Shown here: positions 7,720 to 16,386 of the stretch, one piece after another | How the letters are laid out: every line of letters starts with the position of its first letter | How positions within the stretch are numbered: the stretch's first letter is position 1 | Assembly: GCA_017529425.1 (NCBI GenBank) | Contig: JAFXNQ010000050.1 | Coordinates: 1 to 64,000 of the forward strand | Direction of reading: 5' to 3' | Source: Bacteroidales bacterium | GTDB taxonomy: Bacteria > Bacteroidota > Bacteroidia > Bacteroidales > UBA932 | Length of the DNA stretch: 64,000 nucleotides | Notes under the pieces: generated by a model | Seen by the model: the letters and a program-made list of their open reading frames with translations, nothing else | What the model was told of the DNA's origin: nothing | Database searches by the model: none | Translations under genes and position numbers: made by a program

Positions 7720-8883
7720 ATGCAAAACGACGGCAAAAAGCATATCGCGATTCTCGGTTCCACAGGTTCTATCGGATGCCAGACACTGGACGTAATCTCG
7801 CAGCATCCCGACCTGTTCCAGGTGGAACTGCTCACTGCCAACAGCAACAGCGCCCTCCTTATAGAGCAGGCCAGAAAGTTCCAGCCGGGCAGCGTTGTGA
7901 TTTGTGACGAAGGGAAATACACAGAGGTGTTCGCCGCCCTCGACCAGGAGGATATCAAGGTGTTCGCCGGAATGGATTCCGTATGCGACATCGTATCGGA
8001 CAGCACCATAGACATAGTGGTTGCGGCAATTGTGGGATTTGCCGGATTGCGCAGCGCAGTGGCCGCGATAAAGGCGGGCAAGACAGTTGCCCTCGCAAAT
8101 AAGGAGACCCTGGTTGCGGCCGGGTCTCTGGTGATGTCTATGGCAGCGCAGTATGGTGCCCGCATAGTCCCCGTAGACAGCGAGCACTCGGCAATCTTCC
8201 AGTGCCTGCAGGGCAACAGCGGCCGTGATGTGGAAAAACTGCTGCTCACCTGCTCCGGCGGCCCGTTCCTGTATAAGACCAAAGAAGAAATCGCACAGAT
8301 GACCCCCGAGGCAGCCCTGAAGCACCCTCGCTGGAATATGGGGGCAAAGGTCACGATAGATTCTGCAAGCCTTATGAACAAGGGGCTGGAGATGATTGAG
8401 GCCCGCTGGCTGTTTGACATGCCTGCGGAGCGCATCGAGGTGGTTGTGCACCCAGAATCCATAATTCACTCTATGGTGCAGTACCGCGACGGAGCGGTGA
8501 TTGCGCAGTTAAGCGTGCCCGATATGCGCGTCCCCATACAGTATGCGCTGGGTTACCCGGAGCGACTTGAACTGAATGCCAGCCGCATCAGTTTCCCAAA
8601 ACTGGCACAGCTCACATTCCTGGCCCCGGACACCGACCGTTTCCCCTGTCTGGATATTGCCCGCAGGGCCCTGGATCGCGGGGGTAACGCCGCCTGCGCC
8701 ATGAACGCCGCAAATGAGGTGGCAGTGGCCGCATTTTTGCAGGGCAAGATCCCGTTCTCTGCCATTCCGGAGATTATTTCGGTGGCGATGTTCCGTACCG
8801 AGTTTGTGGCTAAACCCTCGCTGGACGACATCTTTGCCACCCACGGCCGCGCACTTGAGCTGGCCGCACAAATGACTGATTGA
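7720..8883 (+). CDS. dxr: 1-deoxy-D-xylulose 5-phosphate reductoisomerase
   Basis: Second step of the MEP isoprenoid pathway: DXP plus NADPH gives MEP. The 387-residue length is standard. The NADPH-binding GSTGSIG is at 13-19. ALANKETLV and VDSEHSAIFQC, with the metal and substrate acidic residues, lie in the middle. A MNKGLEMIEARWLF helix and HPESIIHSMVQ motif follow. ispF of the same pathway occurs at 45957. The gene lies between the M23 peptidase and rseP, matching the common dxr-rseP pairing in bacteria. Confidence 0.97.
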   Translation: MQNDGKKHIAILGSTGSIGCQTLDVISQHPDLFQVELLTANSNSALLIEQARKFQPGSVVICDEGKYTEVFAALDQEDIKVFAGMDSVCDIVSDSTIDIVVAAIVGFAGLRSAVAAIKAGKTVALANKETLVAAGSLVMSMAAQYGARIVPVDSEHSAIFQCLQGNSGRDVEKLLLTCSGGPFLYKTKEEIAQMTPEAALKHPRWNMGAKVTIDSASLMNKGLEMIEARWLFDMPAERIEVVVHPESIIHSMVQYRDGAVIAQLSVPDMRVPIQYALGYPERLELNASRISFPKLAQLTFLAPDTDRFPCLDIARRALDRGGNAACAMNAANEVAVAAFLQGKIPFSAIPEIISVAMFRTEFVAKPSLDDIFATHGRALELAAQMTD

Positions 8884-8897
8884 TAATTGAACTAGAG

Positions 8898-10319
8898 ATG
8901 ATTGTTTTTGTCAAGATAATACAGGTAATATTTGCCCTCTCTATTTTGGTGCTGGTACATGAGTTTGGCCACTACACATTTGCCAAACTTTTCAAAACCA
9001 GGGTAGAGCAGTTCTACATGTTCTTCAACCCCAAATTCTCGCTGTTCCGCTGCAAATGGTTCAACGGCAAGCTGCACACAAAGTTTTTCTCGAAAAACGA
9101 CTTGCCGCTCCCGCCCGACAGCGACTTGAGCGTGCTGGACGACGAAGACTGGCGCAAATACCCCGACAACACCGAATACGGCATCGGCTGGGTTCCGCTG
9201 GGCGGCTACTGCGCCATAGGCGGAATGGTGGATGAGACCAAAAAGGCCGACGACCTGAGCAAAGAGCCGCAGCCGTGGGAATTGCGCACCAAGCCGGCAT
9301 GGCAGCGGTTCCTGATTATGTTTGGCGGCGTGCTGTTCAACTTTATACTCGCAATAGTGCTCTATGCCGCCATCCTCCATCACTGGGGAGAGGAGTATCT
9401 TCGCAACGAAGATGCTGTGTACGGTATAGCTGTCAACGACCTCTCCCGCGAGATGGGTTTCCGCAACGGCGATAAGATCCTGAGTTTTGACGGGCGCGAG
9501 GTGGAAGATTTCTCACAGCTGCAGGTGGAACTTGTGCACTCCAGGGCAAAGGAGGCGCTTGTGCTGCGCGGCCAGGATACCGTATCCATCAATATCGACG
9601 AATCTTTCCTCCCGCAGATGCTTAACTCGCCGGGAATGTTCGCACTGGCATATCCCTTTGAGGTGGCAGGTTTTATGGATAACTCCATAAACAAGGATAG
9701 CGGGTTGCAGCCCGGCGACCGTGTGGTTGCCGTCAACGGAGAGGAGATGTCACTGGTGCCCGACATCCAGGAAGCCCTGCGTGCACACAAGGGTGATTCC
9801 ATCCTGGTGGATGTTAGCCGTGCCGGGCAGAGGCAGCAGGTGGGTCTGCAGGTAGATACCACCGGTATGGTGCAGGTGATGCTGCAGAGTGACCTTACCA
9901 AATTCTTCAACATCACTCGGAACAAATACAAATTCTTCCCGGCAATCCCGGCCGGCATCCGCAAGGCCTGCAACTACATTGGGAGCTATGTAAAAGACCT
10001 GGGGCTTATCTTCTCCCCCAAGACCAAGGCATACAAGTCGGTGGGCAGTTTCATCACCATCGGACGTATATTCCCCGGCACCTGGGACTGGCAGCGGGTA
10101 TGGTCGCTCACAGCGATGCTCTCAATAATGCTCGCCGTGCTCAATATCATCCCCATCCCCGGGCTGGACGGCGGACACATACTGTTTATTTTTGTGGAGA
10201 TACTCACCGGACGCAAGCCCAGCGATAAGTTTCTGGAGATAGCGCAGACTATTGGCATGATCCTGCTCGTGGCGCTGATGGTCCTGGCGTTTGGGAACGA
10301 TATAAGAAGTTTATTTTAA
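8898..10319 (+). CDS. rseP: Site-2 protease, RseP family
   Basis: An intramembrane zinc metalloprotease (M50) that cleaves anti-sigma factors and remnant signal peptides. HEFGH is at residues 21-25 inside the first membrane helix. The second metal motif, GLDGGH, is in the C-terminal membrane segment. Two PDZ-like regions fill the periplasmic middle. The first cytoplasmic loop contains a roughly 60-residue insertion (about 45-105), as in other Bacteroidetes. I use ATG 8898 because the TTG at 8880 overlaps dxr and lacks support. The protein has 473 residues, with about 14 bases between dxr and this start. Confidence 0.94.
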   Translation: MIVFVKIIQVIFALSILVLVHEFGHYTFAKLFKTRVEQFYMFFNPKFSLFRCKWFNGKLHTKFFSKNDLPLPPDSDLSVLDDEDWRKYPDNTEYGIGWVPLGGYCAIGGMVDETKKADDLSKEPQPWELRTKPAWQRFLIMFGGVLFNFILAIVLYAAILHHWGEEYLRNEDAVYGIAVNDLSREMGFRNGDKILSFDGREVEDFSQLQVELVHSRAKEALVLRGQDTVSINIDESFLPQMLNSPGMFALAYPFEVAGFMDNSINKDSGLQPGDRVVAVNGEEMSLVPDIQEALRAHKGDSILVDVSRAGQRQQVGLQVDTTGMVQVMLQSDLTKFFNITRNKYKFFPAIPAGIRKACNYIGSYVKDLGLIFSPKTKAYKSVGSFITIGRIFPGTWDWQRVWSLTAMLSIMLAVLNIIPIPGLDGGHILFIFVEILTGRKPSDKFLEIAQTIGMILLVALMVLAFGNDIRSLF

Positions 10320-10344
10320 GAAGCTGTTTTGAAACAATACTGAT

Positions 10345-11355
10345 ATGACTAAACGGATTTTAATGTACCTGGCTCTGGCGGTGGCGGTACTGACCGGATG
10401 CAAGGGCAAAGATAAAGAGAAGATACTCCCCACCATCAGCGGAAAGGCCGGTGAGGTGGCAGTAGTATGCTCCAAGGTGGAGTGGGAATCGGAACCTGGC
10501 AGCACCATTCGTGCCCTGCTTGCAGCTGAAGTACCCTATCTGCCTCAGGTAGAGCCCATGTACGACCTCTTTAACGTGCCCCAGCAAGCCTTTAACAAGG
10601 TATTCCAGGTGCACCGTAACATCATAATAATAAACACCGACAAGAAGATAGAGAAGCCCCGGTTTTCGACCTGGACCGACGTGTGGGCTTCGCCCCAGCT
10701 GGTAATCCAGATTGACGCTCCCGACGGTCTGCGGGCAGCGGAGGTGGTGGCTAAGCAGGGGAACAAGATTCTCGCACTTCTGGAGCGGACAGAGCGTAAC
10801 CGCATTATCAGCAACATCAACAGCTTTGAAAACGCCGAGCTCCGCAAACCGGTAAACGATATGTTTGGCGGCAGCCCCTGCTTCCCAAAGGGATTCACAA
10901 TCAAGAAGACAGCCGACAACTTTATGTGGATATCCTATGAGCCGGCATATACAATCCAGGGCATCCTGATATGGAAATATCCCTATACCGGCGAGGCCGA
11001 CTTTACCGATGAGGCTCTGGCTGCAAAGCGTAACGAAATTACCAAAGAGCAGATTCCCTGCACAACCGAGGGGAGCTACATGATTCTCAATCCCGATATA
11101 TTCCCCGGATACAGGACCCTTGACTATAAGGGACGCAGCATCGCAGAGTTGCGTGGACTCTGGGAGGCATACAACGATTTTATGGGAGGTCCCTTTATTT
11201 CGCACTCTTTCCTGACTCCGGACAATCAATATGTAATAACGCTGGACGGCTTTGTCTATGCCCCCAGATACGACAAGCGGAACTATCTGCGACAGGTTGA
11301 AGCGGTACTTTATTCCTTTGACTGGAACAATATTCCGGAAGAAGAGATAAATTAA
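10345..11355 (+). CDS. DUF4837 family lipoprotein
   Basis: A 336-residue lipoprotein with a signal peptide ending in AVLTGC (Cys19). The rest matches the Bacteroidetes-only DUF4837 family: PTISGKAGEVAVV soon after the signal, an internal NIIIINTD strand, and FMWISYEP and PFISHSFLTPDNQYV segments. No catalytic motif is evident and the family function is not known to me. It follows rseP by 25 bases in the same direction, a repeated neighbour in this phylum, which suggests an envelope role. Confidence 0.8.
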   Translation: MTKRILMYLALAVAVLTGCKGKDKEKILPTISGKAGEVAVVCSKVEWESEPGSTIRALLAAEVPYLPQVEPMYDLFNVPQQAFNKVFQVHRNIIIINTDKKIEKPRFSTWTDVWASPQLVIQIDAPDGLRAAEVVAKQGNKILALLERTERNRIISNINSFENAELRKPVNDMFGGSPCFPKGFTIKKTADNFMWISYEPAYTIQGILIWKYPYTGEADFTDEALAAKRNEITKEQIPCTTEGSYMILNPDIFPGYRTLDYKGRSIAELRGLWEAYNDFMGGPFISHSFLTPDNQYVITLDGFVYAPRYDKRNYLRQVEAVLYSFDWNNIPEEEIN

Positions 11356-11356
11356 A

Positions 11357-11387
11357 TTTGCTTTAATACATTTTTTACATACCTTTG
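11357..11387 (+). promoter_or_regulatory. Promoter of tRNA-Glu and rpsT
   Basis: TTTG (11357-11360), 19 bases, then TACCTTTG (11380-11387): an exact Bacteroidetes consensus beginning just after the stop codon of the DUF4837 gene. The tRNA begins 24 bases after the box, and rpsT may be cotranscribed. Confidence 0.75.
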
Positions 11388-11411
11388 CACTCCCAAATTT
11401 GGGGGCACTTC

Positions 11412-11482
11412 GGTGGGTTCGTCTATCGGTAGGACACAAGATTTTCATTCTTGGAAGAGGAGTTCGATTCTCCTACCCACTA
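11412..11482 (+). tRNA. tRNA-Glu (TTC)
   Basis: The acceptor arm is GGTGGGT (11412-11418) with ACCCACT (11475-11481), leaving a G:U first pair. The anticodon stem is CAAGA/TCTTG with loop TTTTCAT, giving anticodon TTC. The T-arm is AGGAG/CTCCT with loop TTCGATT. The discriminator base is A and CCA is not encoded. The ends could shift by one base because of the wobble pair. Confidence 0.95.
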
Positions 11483-11505
11483 CTTATTAATAAAATATTA
11501 AAGTA

Positions 11506-11760
11506 ATGGCAAATCACGCATCAGCAGACAAGCGCTTCCGTCAAAGCGAGAAACGCAGATTGCATAACAAGTATTATGCACGCACAACCAGGAACGCCAT
11601 CAAGGCTATCCGCAACACTACAGACAAGGCAGCCGCAGAGCAGCTCGCACCCAAGGTATTTGCAATGATTGACAAACTTGCAAAAACCAACATCATTCAT
11701 AAAAACAAAGCTGCGAATTTGAAAAGCGGTATCGCACTCCACATCAACAAAATGGCATAA
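11506..11760 (+). CDS. rpsT: 30S ribosomal protein S20
   Basis: S20, a helical primary-binding protein of 16S rRNA. It has 84 residues and is rich in lysine and arginine. It opens [18 protein letters not shown] and continues with [16 protein letters not shown]; the end is [19 protein letters not shown], all typical of the family. It is 23 bases after tRNA-Glu without a promoter of its own that I can see, so it probably shares the tRNA promoter. A strong terminator follows. Confidence 0.96.
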   Translation: MANHASADKRFRQSEKRRLHNKYYARTTRNAIKAIRNTTDKAAAEQLAPKVFAMIDKLAKTNIIHKNKAANLKSGIALHINKMA

Positions 11761-11788
11761 TTTGAGATTTTTGTCTCAAGAGATACTC

Positions 11789-11816
11789 AAAAACTCCCCA
11801 TATTCGGGGAGTTTTT
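11789..11816 (+). terminator. Intrinsic terminator after rpsT
   Basis: AAAAACTCCCC (11789-11799) pairs with GGGGAGTTTTT (11806-11816) around a six-base loop, and more T follow. A weaker hairpin TTGAGA/TCTCAA (11762-11779) lies between the stop codon and this one. Confidence 0.88.
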
Positions 11817-11829
11817 GTTTTATATCACT

Positions 11830-12528
11830 ATGGCCAACACAAGCATCAAAGATTGGAGAAGAGAAGAAAGACCGCGTGAAAAGATGCTCGAAAGGGGCGC
11901 AAACGCCCTCACCGACGCCGAACTGCTGGCGGTATTGATTCACACCGGCAGCAGCAATTCCAGCGCGGTGGACCTTGCACGTAAGCTGCTCGATGGAGCT
12001 GGCAGCTCAATCCGGGGCTTGTCAAACTATTCATTAAACAACTTCACAAGAGTCAAGGGGATTGGAACGGCAAAGGCACTGACCCTGATGGCCGCTTTTG
12101 AGGTGGGGCGGCGGAGTATGGCCGCAGGTCGCGACTCTGAACTGGTTATTACCGACGCCCGCAGTGCTGTGGATCTGATTGCACCACGGATTGCAAACCT
12201 CAACCACGAAGAGTGCTGGGGTATATTCCTGAACCGGGCGAACAAGGTAATATTAAAGGAGCGCCTCAGCAGCGGTGGAATCTCATCCACGACATTCGAC
12301 GTACGGATGGTGGTGAAGCGGGCGGTGGATACACTCGCCTCCAGCATCATCCTGATTCACAACCACCCCAGCGGCAATCCCGAGCCGGGAGAGAACGACC
12401 GCACCCAGACGGTCGCCTTACGCAATGCCGCAGCACTGCTGGACATATCGCTTCTCGACCACATTATCGTGGCGCGGAACAAGTATTTCAGTTTCAGCGA
12501 AGAAAACTACCGGAAACGGCGGGGTTAG
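11830..12528 (+). CDS. radC: RadC family JAB/MPN-domain protein
   Basis: A 232-residue RadC-family protein. The N-terminal UPF0758 domain includes a helix-hairpin-helix RVKGIGTAKA (74-83). The C-terminal JAB/MPN domain carries the zinc motif HNHPSG...D (177-182, Asp190), intact as in active metalloenzymes. Despite the old name, a direct DNA repair role is not established. I start at ATG 11830, before MANTSIKDW; an earlier in-frame start at 11815 lies inside the terminator arm. It converges on rpoN with a four-base overlap of the two stop codons. Confidence 0.92.
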   Translation: MANTSIKDWRREERPREKMLERGANALTDAELLAVLIHTGSSNSSAVDLARKLLDGAGSSIRGLSNYSLNNFTRVKGIGTAKALTLMAAFEVGRRSMAAGRDSELVITDARSAVDLIAPRIANLNHEECWGIFLNRANKVILKERLSSGGISSTTFDVRMVVKRAVDTLASSIILIHNHPSGNPEPGENDRTQTVALRNAAALLDISLLDHIIVARNKYFSFSEENYRKRRG

Positions 12529-13943
12529 ATCTCCTTGCGAAGGCGGGCGATGGGTATGTTAAGCTGGTCGCGGTACTTTGCAACGGTACGGCGGGCAACG
12601 TTATATCCCTTTGATGAGAGCAGGTCCACAAGCTGCTCGTCTGTCATCGGCTTGTGCTTGTCTTCTGACTTGATGCTCTCCGTCAGGATGGCCTTTATCT
12701 CGCGGGTAGAGGCCTCCTCGCCCGACTTGGTTACAAGCCCCTCAGAAAAGAAGTACTTGAGGGGATAAATACCAAAGTGGGTCTGCACATATTTGCAGTT
12801 TACCACGCGGGAAATGGTGGAAATATCCAGGCCGGTGCTGTCGGCAATATTTTTGAGCACCATCGGTTTGAGCTTTGTCTCGTCGCCATCTATAAAGAAG
12901 TCGTACTGGAAAGCTACAATGGCGTTCATGGTGTTTTGCAGCGTTTTCTGCCGCTGCTTGAGCGCCTCAACAAACCACTTTGCGGAGTTGAGCTTGGATT
13001 TTACAAACGAAACCGCCTCTTTCTCCTGACGGGACGACTTGGACGCAGCCTGCATCAACAGCTCCGCATAGTTCTTGTTTACCCGCAACTCGGGAATGTT
13101 GAACCGTGGCATCGTAATCACGGGGACCCCGTCTTTGAGCTCGAGTATGAAATCGGGCACAATTTGCTGAGCCTGGTCGGAATAAGTATCGTCTATCTGG
13201 CCACCCGGCTTCGGATTCAGACGGACTATCTCCTCTATGGCATCCTTGAGCTGCTGCTCATCTATGCCGAGTTTCTGGATTATTTTGGGGTAGTGCTTCT
13301 TTGCCAGGGCATCAAAGCAGTCGCTCACTATGCGGCGGGCGTTTACCTGACTGGGGGTGGGGTTGTCCACATCCAGTTGCAGCAACAGGCACTCCCTGAG
13401 GTCCCGGGCGCCCACTCCGGCAGGCTCAAAGCTCTGTATCACCTTCAGGATCCCCTCCAGTTCCTCTACGTTGGTTTCAATATTCAGTTTGAAAGAGATA
13501 TCGTCACAGAGACTCTCCAGGTCGCGGCGCAGATAACCGTCCTCCTCAAGCATGCCAATCATAAAGAGGGCTATCTGATAGCTGCGCTCGTCCAACCTGC
13601 AGTATCCCAACTGGTTTTCCAGATTCTGCTGCAAGCTCTCCTTCACGGAGAAGGTATTGTACTGGGGTTTCTCGTCCTTGCCCTGATTGTTTACATAAAG
13701 TTTGTAAGAAGGTGTCGGATCACTGCCGGCATATTCGGTTAAAGAGACGTTCTTGGGAGCCTCTTCTTCCGGGTTATTCTCCTCCTCAGCTGCCTCGTCC
13801 AGCACCGGATTCTCCTCCAGTTCCTGCTGGACGCGACGCTGCAACTCCAGCGTAGGCAACTCCAGAAGCTTGATTGTCTGAATCTGAAGCGGCGACAGAC
13901 GCTGGGTCTGCCTCAATTCCTGTGTCAAACCCTGCTTTGCCAT
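12525..13943 (-). CDS. rpoN: RNA polymerase sigma-54 factor
   Basis: A 472-residue sigma-54. Region I is glutamine- and leucine-rich (QTQRLSPLQIQTIKLLELP), followed by an acidic region II around residues 55-65. A core-binding domain, an HTH region and the RpoN box ARRTVAKYRD (about 450-459) complete the protein. It directs transcription from -24/-12 promoters and needs AAA+ activators; none are in this window. It is the last gene of a leftward set with the SPOR protein (one-base gap) and the 14457 lipoprotein. Confidence 0.96.
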   Translation of the reverse strand: MAKQGLTQELRQTQRLSPLQIQTIKLLELPTLELQRRVQQELEENPVLDEAAEEENNPEEEAPKNVSLTEYAGSDPTPSYKLYVNNQGKDEKPQYNTFSVKESLQQNLENQLGYCRLDERSYQIALFMIGMLEEDGYLRRDLESLCDDISFKLNIETNVEELEGILKVIQSFEPAGVGARDLRECLLLQLDVDNPTPSQVNARRIVSDCFDALAKKHYPKIIQKLGIDEQQLKDAIEEIVRLNPKPGGQIDDTYSDQAQQIVPDFILELKDGVPVITMPRFNIPELRVNKNYAELLMQAASKSSRQEKEAVSFVKSKLNSAKWFVEALKQRQKTLQNTMNAIVAFQYDFFIDGDETKLKPMVLKNIADSTGLDISTISRVVNCKYVQTHFGIYPLKYFFSEGLVTKSGEEASTREIKAILTESIKSEDKHKPMTDEQLVDLLSSKGYNVARRTVAKYRDQLNIPIARLRKEI

Positions 13944-13944
13944 C

Positions 13945-14460
13945 TTACATAATTGGATAGTTGATTGTTTCGCGTACGATAAAACATGAAGGGTACGTGC
14001 CCTTTATGGAGTTCATGAACCGGCGGGCTTCCTCTTTTGTACGGAAGTCACCGACGGTAACCTTGAAATAAGGATTTTCATACTCCCTGTATACGCTTAT
14101 GCCGGGGTGCTGGCTTTTGAAGGTTCCGGCAACCCGTTCCGACTGATTGCGGGCAGTCTGCTTATTGTCAAAAAAGATGCGGACGCGGTAACCCGTCAAC
14201 CGCTTGTGGGCATTGTTTGCGATGTGGCGCGACATTGCACTGGAGACTGCGGAGGTCTGGTCTATCACAATCTTTCCTTCGCGGGAGAAGGAGCCTTGTC
14301 CGCTGCCGAGCATCTGGAAGATATCTTTACCAGCCAGGGTAGAATCCACGGCCGCGCGATTGGCATAGGTAGAGTCTACCTCAACAGCAATATCGTTCTG
14401 TGCATAGCCGGAAAGGGCAAATGCAAAAACGGCAATCAGTATCAATATCGCTTTTTTCAT
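13945..14460 (-). CDS. Secreted SPOR-domain protein
   Basis: A 171-residue exported protein with a signal peptide (cleavage near FALSGYAQ). Residues about 90-165 resemble a SPOR domain, with the alternating pattern YRVRIFFDNKQTARNQSER followed by YFKVTVGDFRTKEEARRFM. SPOR domains bind denuded peptidoglycan glycan strands at division sites. The middle (about 25-85) has no recognised domain. Its start overlaps the stop of the upstream lipoprotein gene by ATGA, and it lies one base before rpoN. Confidence 0.8.
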   Translation of the reverse strand: MKKAILILIAVFAFALSGYAQNDIAVEVDSTYANRAAVDSTLAGKDIFQMLGSGQGSFSREGKIVIDQTSAVSSAMSRHIANNAHKRLTGYRVRIFFDNKQTARNQSERVAGTFKSQHPGISVYREYENPYFKVTVGDFRTKEEARRFMNSIKGTYPSCFIVRETINYPIM

Positions 14461-14969
14461 TTTTCCAACATCTTTACAAAATCCTCAATCGGCACCTTGG
14501 TACCGCTGAATTTCTTACCGAATAATCCGGTACCGATGGTGCAATCGTAGCTCACCGTATAACCCTTCTCTCCATAGTCTGCAAGCGTCATTGCGGCCAG
14601 GCTCAGCGCAGAAAGAGGGTTGTCAAAGGTAATCTCCACAGGTATTAGCACCTCTTCGCTGCTGCGGCGGTGCAGGGTAGGTTTCGGCTCCCCTTTCTCT
14701 GCATTGAAAACCACCTGGGCCACCTCCTTGCCCCCCTTGGAATATATCCGGGCGGAGAGTTTTTGCAGCGTTATATCGCGGCATGAGGAGTTGTCGGCCT
14801 CCAGTTTAAGGTTTGTACCAAGCGACAGCTGGCCCGAGCCCAGAGAGACGTTATCCAGGCTTGCAAGCTCGCATCTGTTTATCTCAATCTGCTCACTGAG
14901 CGGCGTGCAGGCCATTGTGGCGAACGCGATTAAGAAACCTATGGCCGATATTTTGAAAAACCTCTTCAT
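14457..14969 (-). CDS. Small lipoprotein of unknown function
   Basis: A 170-residue lipoprotein whose signal ends FATMAC (Cys21). The remainder is beta-rich, with alternating segments such as LSLGTNLKLEADNSS and VEITFDNPLSALSL, resembling late-embryogenesis (LEA14-like) beta-sandwich proteins; this is only a fold guess. The start at 14969 is chosen because a signal peptide begins there. An exact minus-strand TACCTTTG box ends at 14977, only seven bases away. It heads the leftward operon with the SPOR protein and rpoN. Confidence 0.7.
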   Translation of the reverse strand: MKRFFKISAIGFLIAFATMACTPLSEQIEINRCELASLDNVSLGSGQLSLGTNLKLEADNSSCRDITLQKLSARIYSKGGKEVAQVVFNAEKGEPKPTLHRRSSEEVLIPVEITFDNPLSALSLAAMTLADYGEKGYTVSYDCTIGTGLFGKKFSGTKVPIEDFVKMLEK

Positions 14970-14976
14970 TCTTTTA

Positions 14977-15003
14977 CAAAGGTAATAATAAAAACTAACT
15001 TTG
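14977..15003. promoter_or_regulatory. Divergent -7 boxes between the lipoprotein operon and miaB
   Basis: The minus strand has TACCTTTG (14977-14984) for the 14457 lipoprotein, seven bases from its ATG. The plus strand has TAACTTTG (14996-15003) for miaB, 18 bases from its ATG. The two boxes are 11 bases apart, so their polymerase footprints must overlap. Neither has a clear -33 TTTG. Confidence 0.5.
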
Positions 15004-15021
15004 CGGTGTAATTTTTGCAAG

Positions 15022-16380
15022 ATGAGTAGTATCAATTATCGTTCCGTACGGCCCCTGATAGATTCCGCCGCCCCCCACTTGTTCATAGAGACCTATGGCT
15101 GTCAGATGAATGTCAACGACAGCGAGGTGGTGCTGTCCATATTACAGAAAGCGGGATTCACTTTGTGCCAAAAGCCAGAAGATGCTGCATTGGTGCTTAT
15201 TAACACCTGCGCCATCCGCGACAATGCGGAACAGCGCATATTGGGCCGCCTGGAATACTACCGTCAGCAGAAAAAACGCAATCCTCACCTCCTGGTGGGT
15301 GTTCTGGGTTGTATGGCGGAACGGCTCAAAGACAAACTCCTGGAGAATCCGGTAGTGGATCTGGTGGCTGGTCCCGACGCCTACCGCGACCTGCCGCGGC
15401 TTGTCGGCATTCTTGGCACCTCAGGAGAGAAACAGATAAACACACTGCTCTCTCATGAAGAGACCTACGGAGATATTTCTCCGGTAAAGATGGACCCTAA
15501 CGGAGTCAGCGCATTCATCTCCATAATGCGCGGCTGTAACAACGTATGCTCATACTGCGTGGTGCCTTACACCCGCGGCGCTGAGCGGAGCCGCGACCCG
15601 GAAAGTATCCTTAGAGAGGCTCGCGAACTGTTTGAGGCAGGCTACCGCGAGGTGGTACTGCTGGGGCAGAATGTCGATTCATACAGCTACGGTGAAACCG
15701 GGTTTGCCCGGCTGCTGGCCATGGTGGCAGAAATTTCTCCGCTTCTGCGGGTCCGCTTCTCCACATCCCACCCCAAGGACATGAAAGACGAGGTGCTACT
15801 CACCATGGCGGCCTATCCCAACATCTGCAAGCACATCCATCTTCCGGTCCAGTCCGGCAGCAACGCGATGTTGGAGAAGATGCGCCGCCGTCACACCCGC
15901 GAATGGTACCTGGAGCGGGTCGCCCGCATTCGCGAGATAATGCCTGAATGCTCAATAACCACCGATGTGATCGCAGGCTTCTGCGGCGAGACCGAAGCCG
16001 ATTTTGAAGATACTCTGGATCTGTTCCGCCAGGTTAAGTTTGATGCGGCGTTCATGTTTCAGTATTCAGAGCGCCCTGGCACCCTCGCAGCCCGCCACTA
16101 CCCCGACGATGTACCGCCAGAGGTCAAAACAGAGCGTCTGGAGCGGATTATCGCCCTGCAAAACGAACTCTCCGCGGAGAACAACCGGCGCGACGTGGGC
16201 CGCAGCTTCGAAGTGCTTGTAGAGGGCTTTTCCAAACGCTCGCAAGACGACCTGATGGGACGCACCTCCCAAAACAAGGCTTGCGTTTTCCCCGCTGCCG
16301 GCCACCACATCGGCGAATACGTCACCGTTCTGGTTAAAGACAGCACCCCCGCCACACTGTTGTGCGAGGTGGTCGAATAG
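15022..16380 (+). CDS. miaB: tRNA-2-methylthio-N6-dimethylallyladenosine synthase MiaB
   Basis: A radical-SAM methylthiotransferase that modifies A37 of tRNAs reading UNN codons. The N-terminal domain holds the auxiliary cluster cysteines Cys27 (TYGCQMN), Cys63 (NTCAIRDN) and Cys97 (LGCMAE). The radical-SAM motif CNNVCSYC gives Cys172, Cys176 and Cys179. A C-terminal TRAM domain covers the last 65 or so residues. NTCAIRDNAE matches MiaB rather than MtaB or RimO. I use ATG 15022 (452 residues) because it lies beyond the -7 box; the earlier TTG at 15001 is inside that box. Confidence 0.95.
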   Translation: MSSINYRSVRPLIDSAAPHLFIETYGCQMNVNDSEVVLSILQKAGFTLCQKPEDAALVLINTCAIRDNAEQRILGRLEYYRQQKKRNPHLLVGVLGCMAERLKDKLLENPVVDLVAGPDAYRDLPRLVGILGTSGEKQINTLLSHEETYGDISPVKMDPNGVSAFISIMRGCNNVCSYCVVPYTRGAERSRDPESILREARELFEAGYREVVLLGQNVDSYSYGETGFARLLAMVAEISPLLRVRFSTSHPKDMKDEVLLTMAAYPNICKHIHLPVQSGSNAMLEKMRRRHTREWYLERVARIREIMPECSITTDVIAGFCGETEADFEDTLDLFRQVKFDAAFMFQYSERPGTLAARHYPDDVPPEVKTERLERIIALQNELSAENNRRDVGRSFEVLVEGFSKRSQDDLMGRTSQNKACVFPAAGHHIGEYVTVLVKDSTPATLLCEVVE

Positions 16381-16386
16381 AATAGA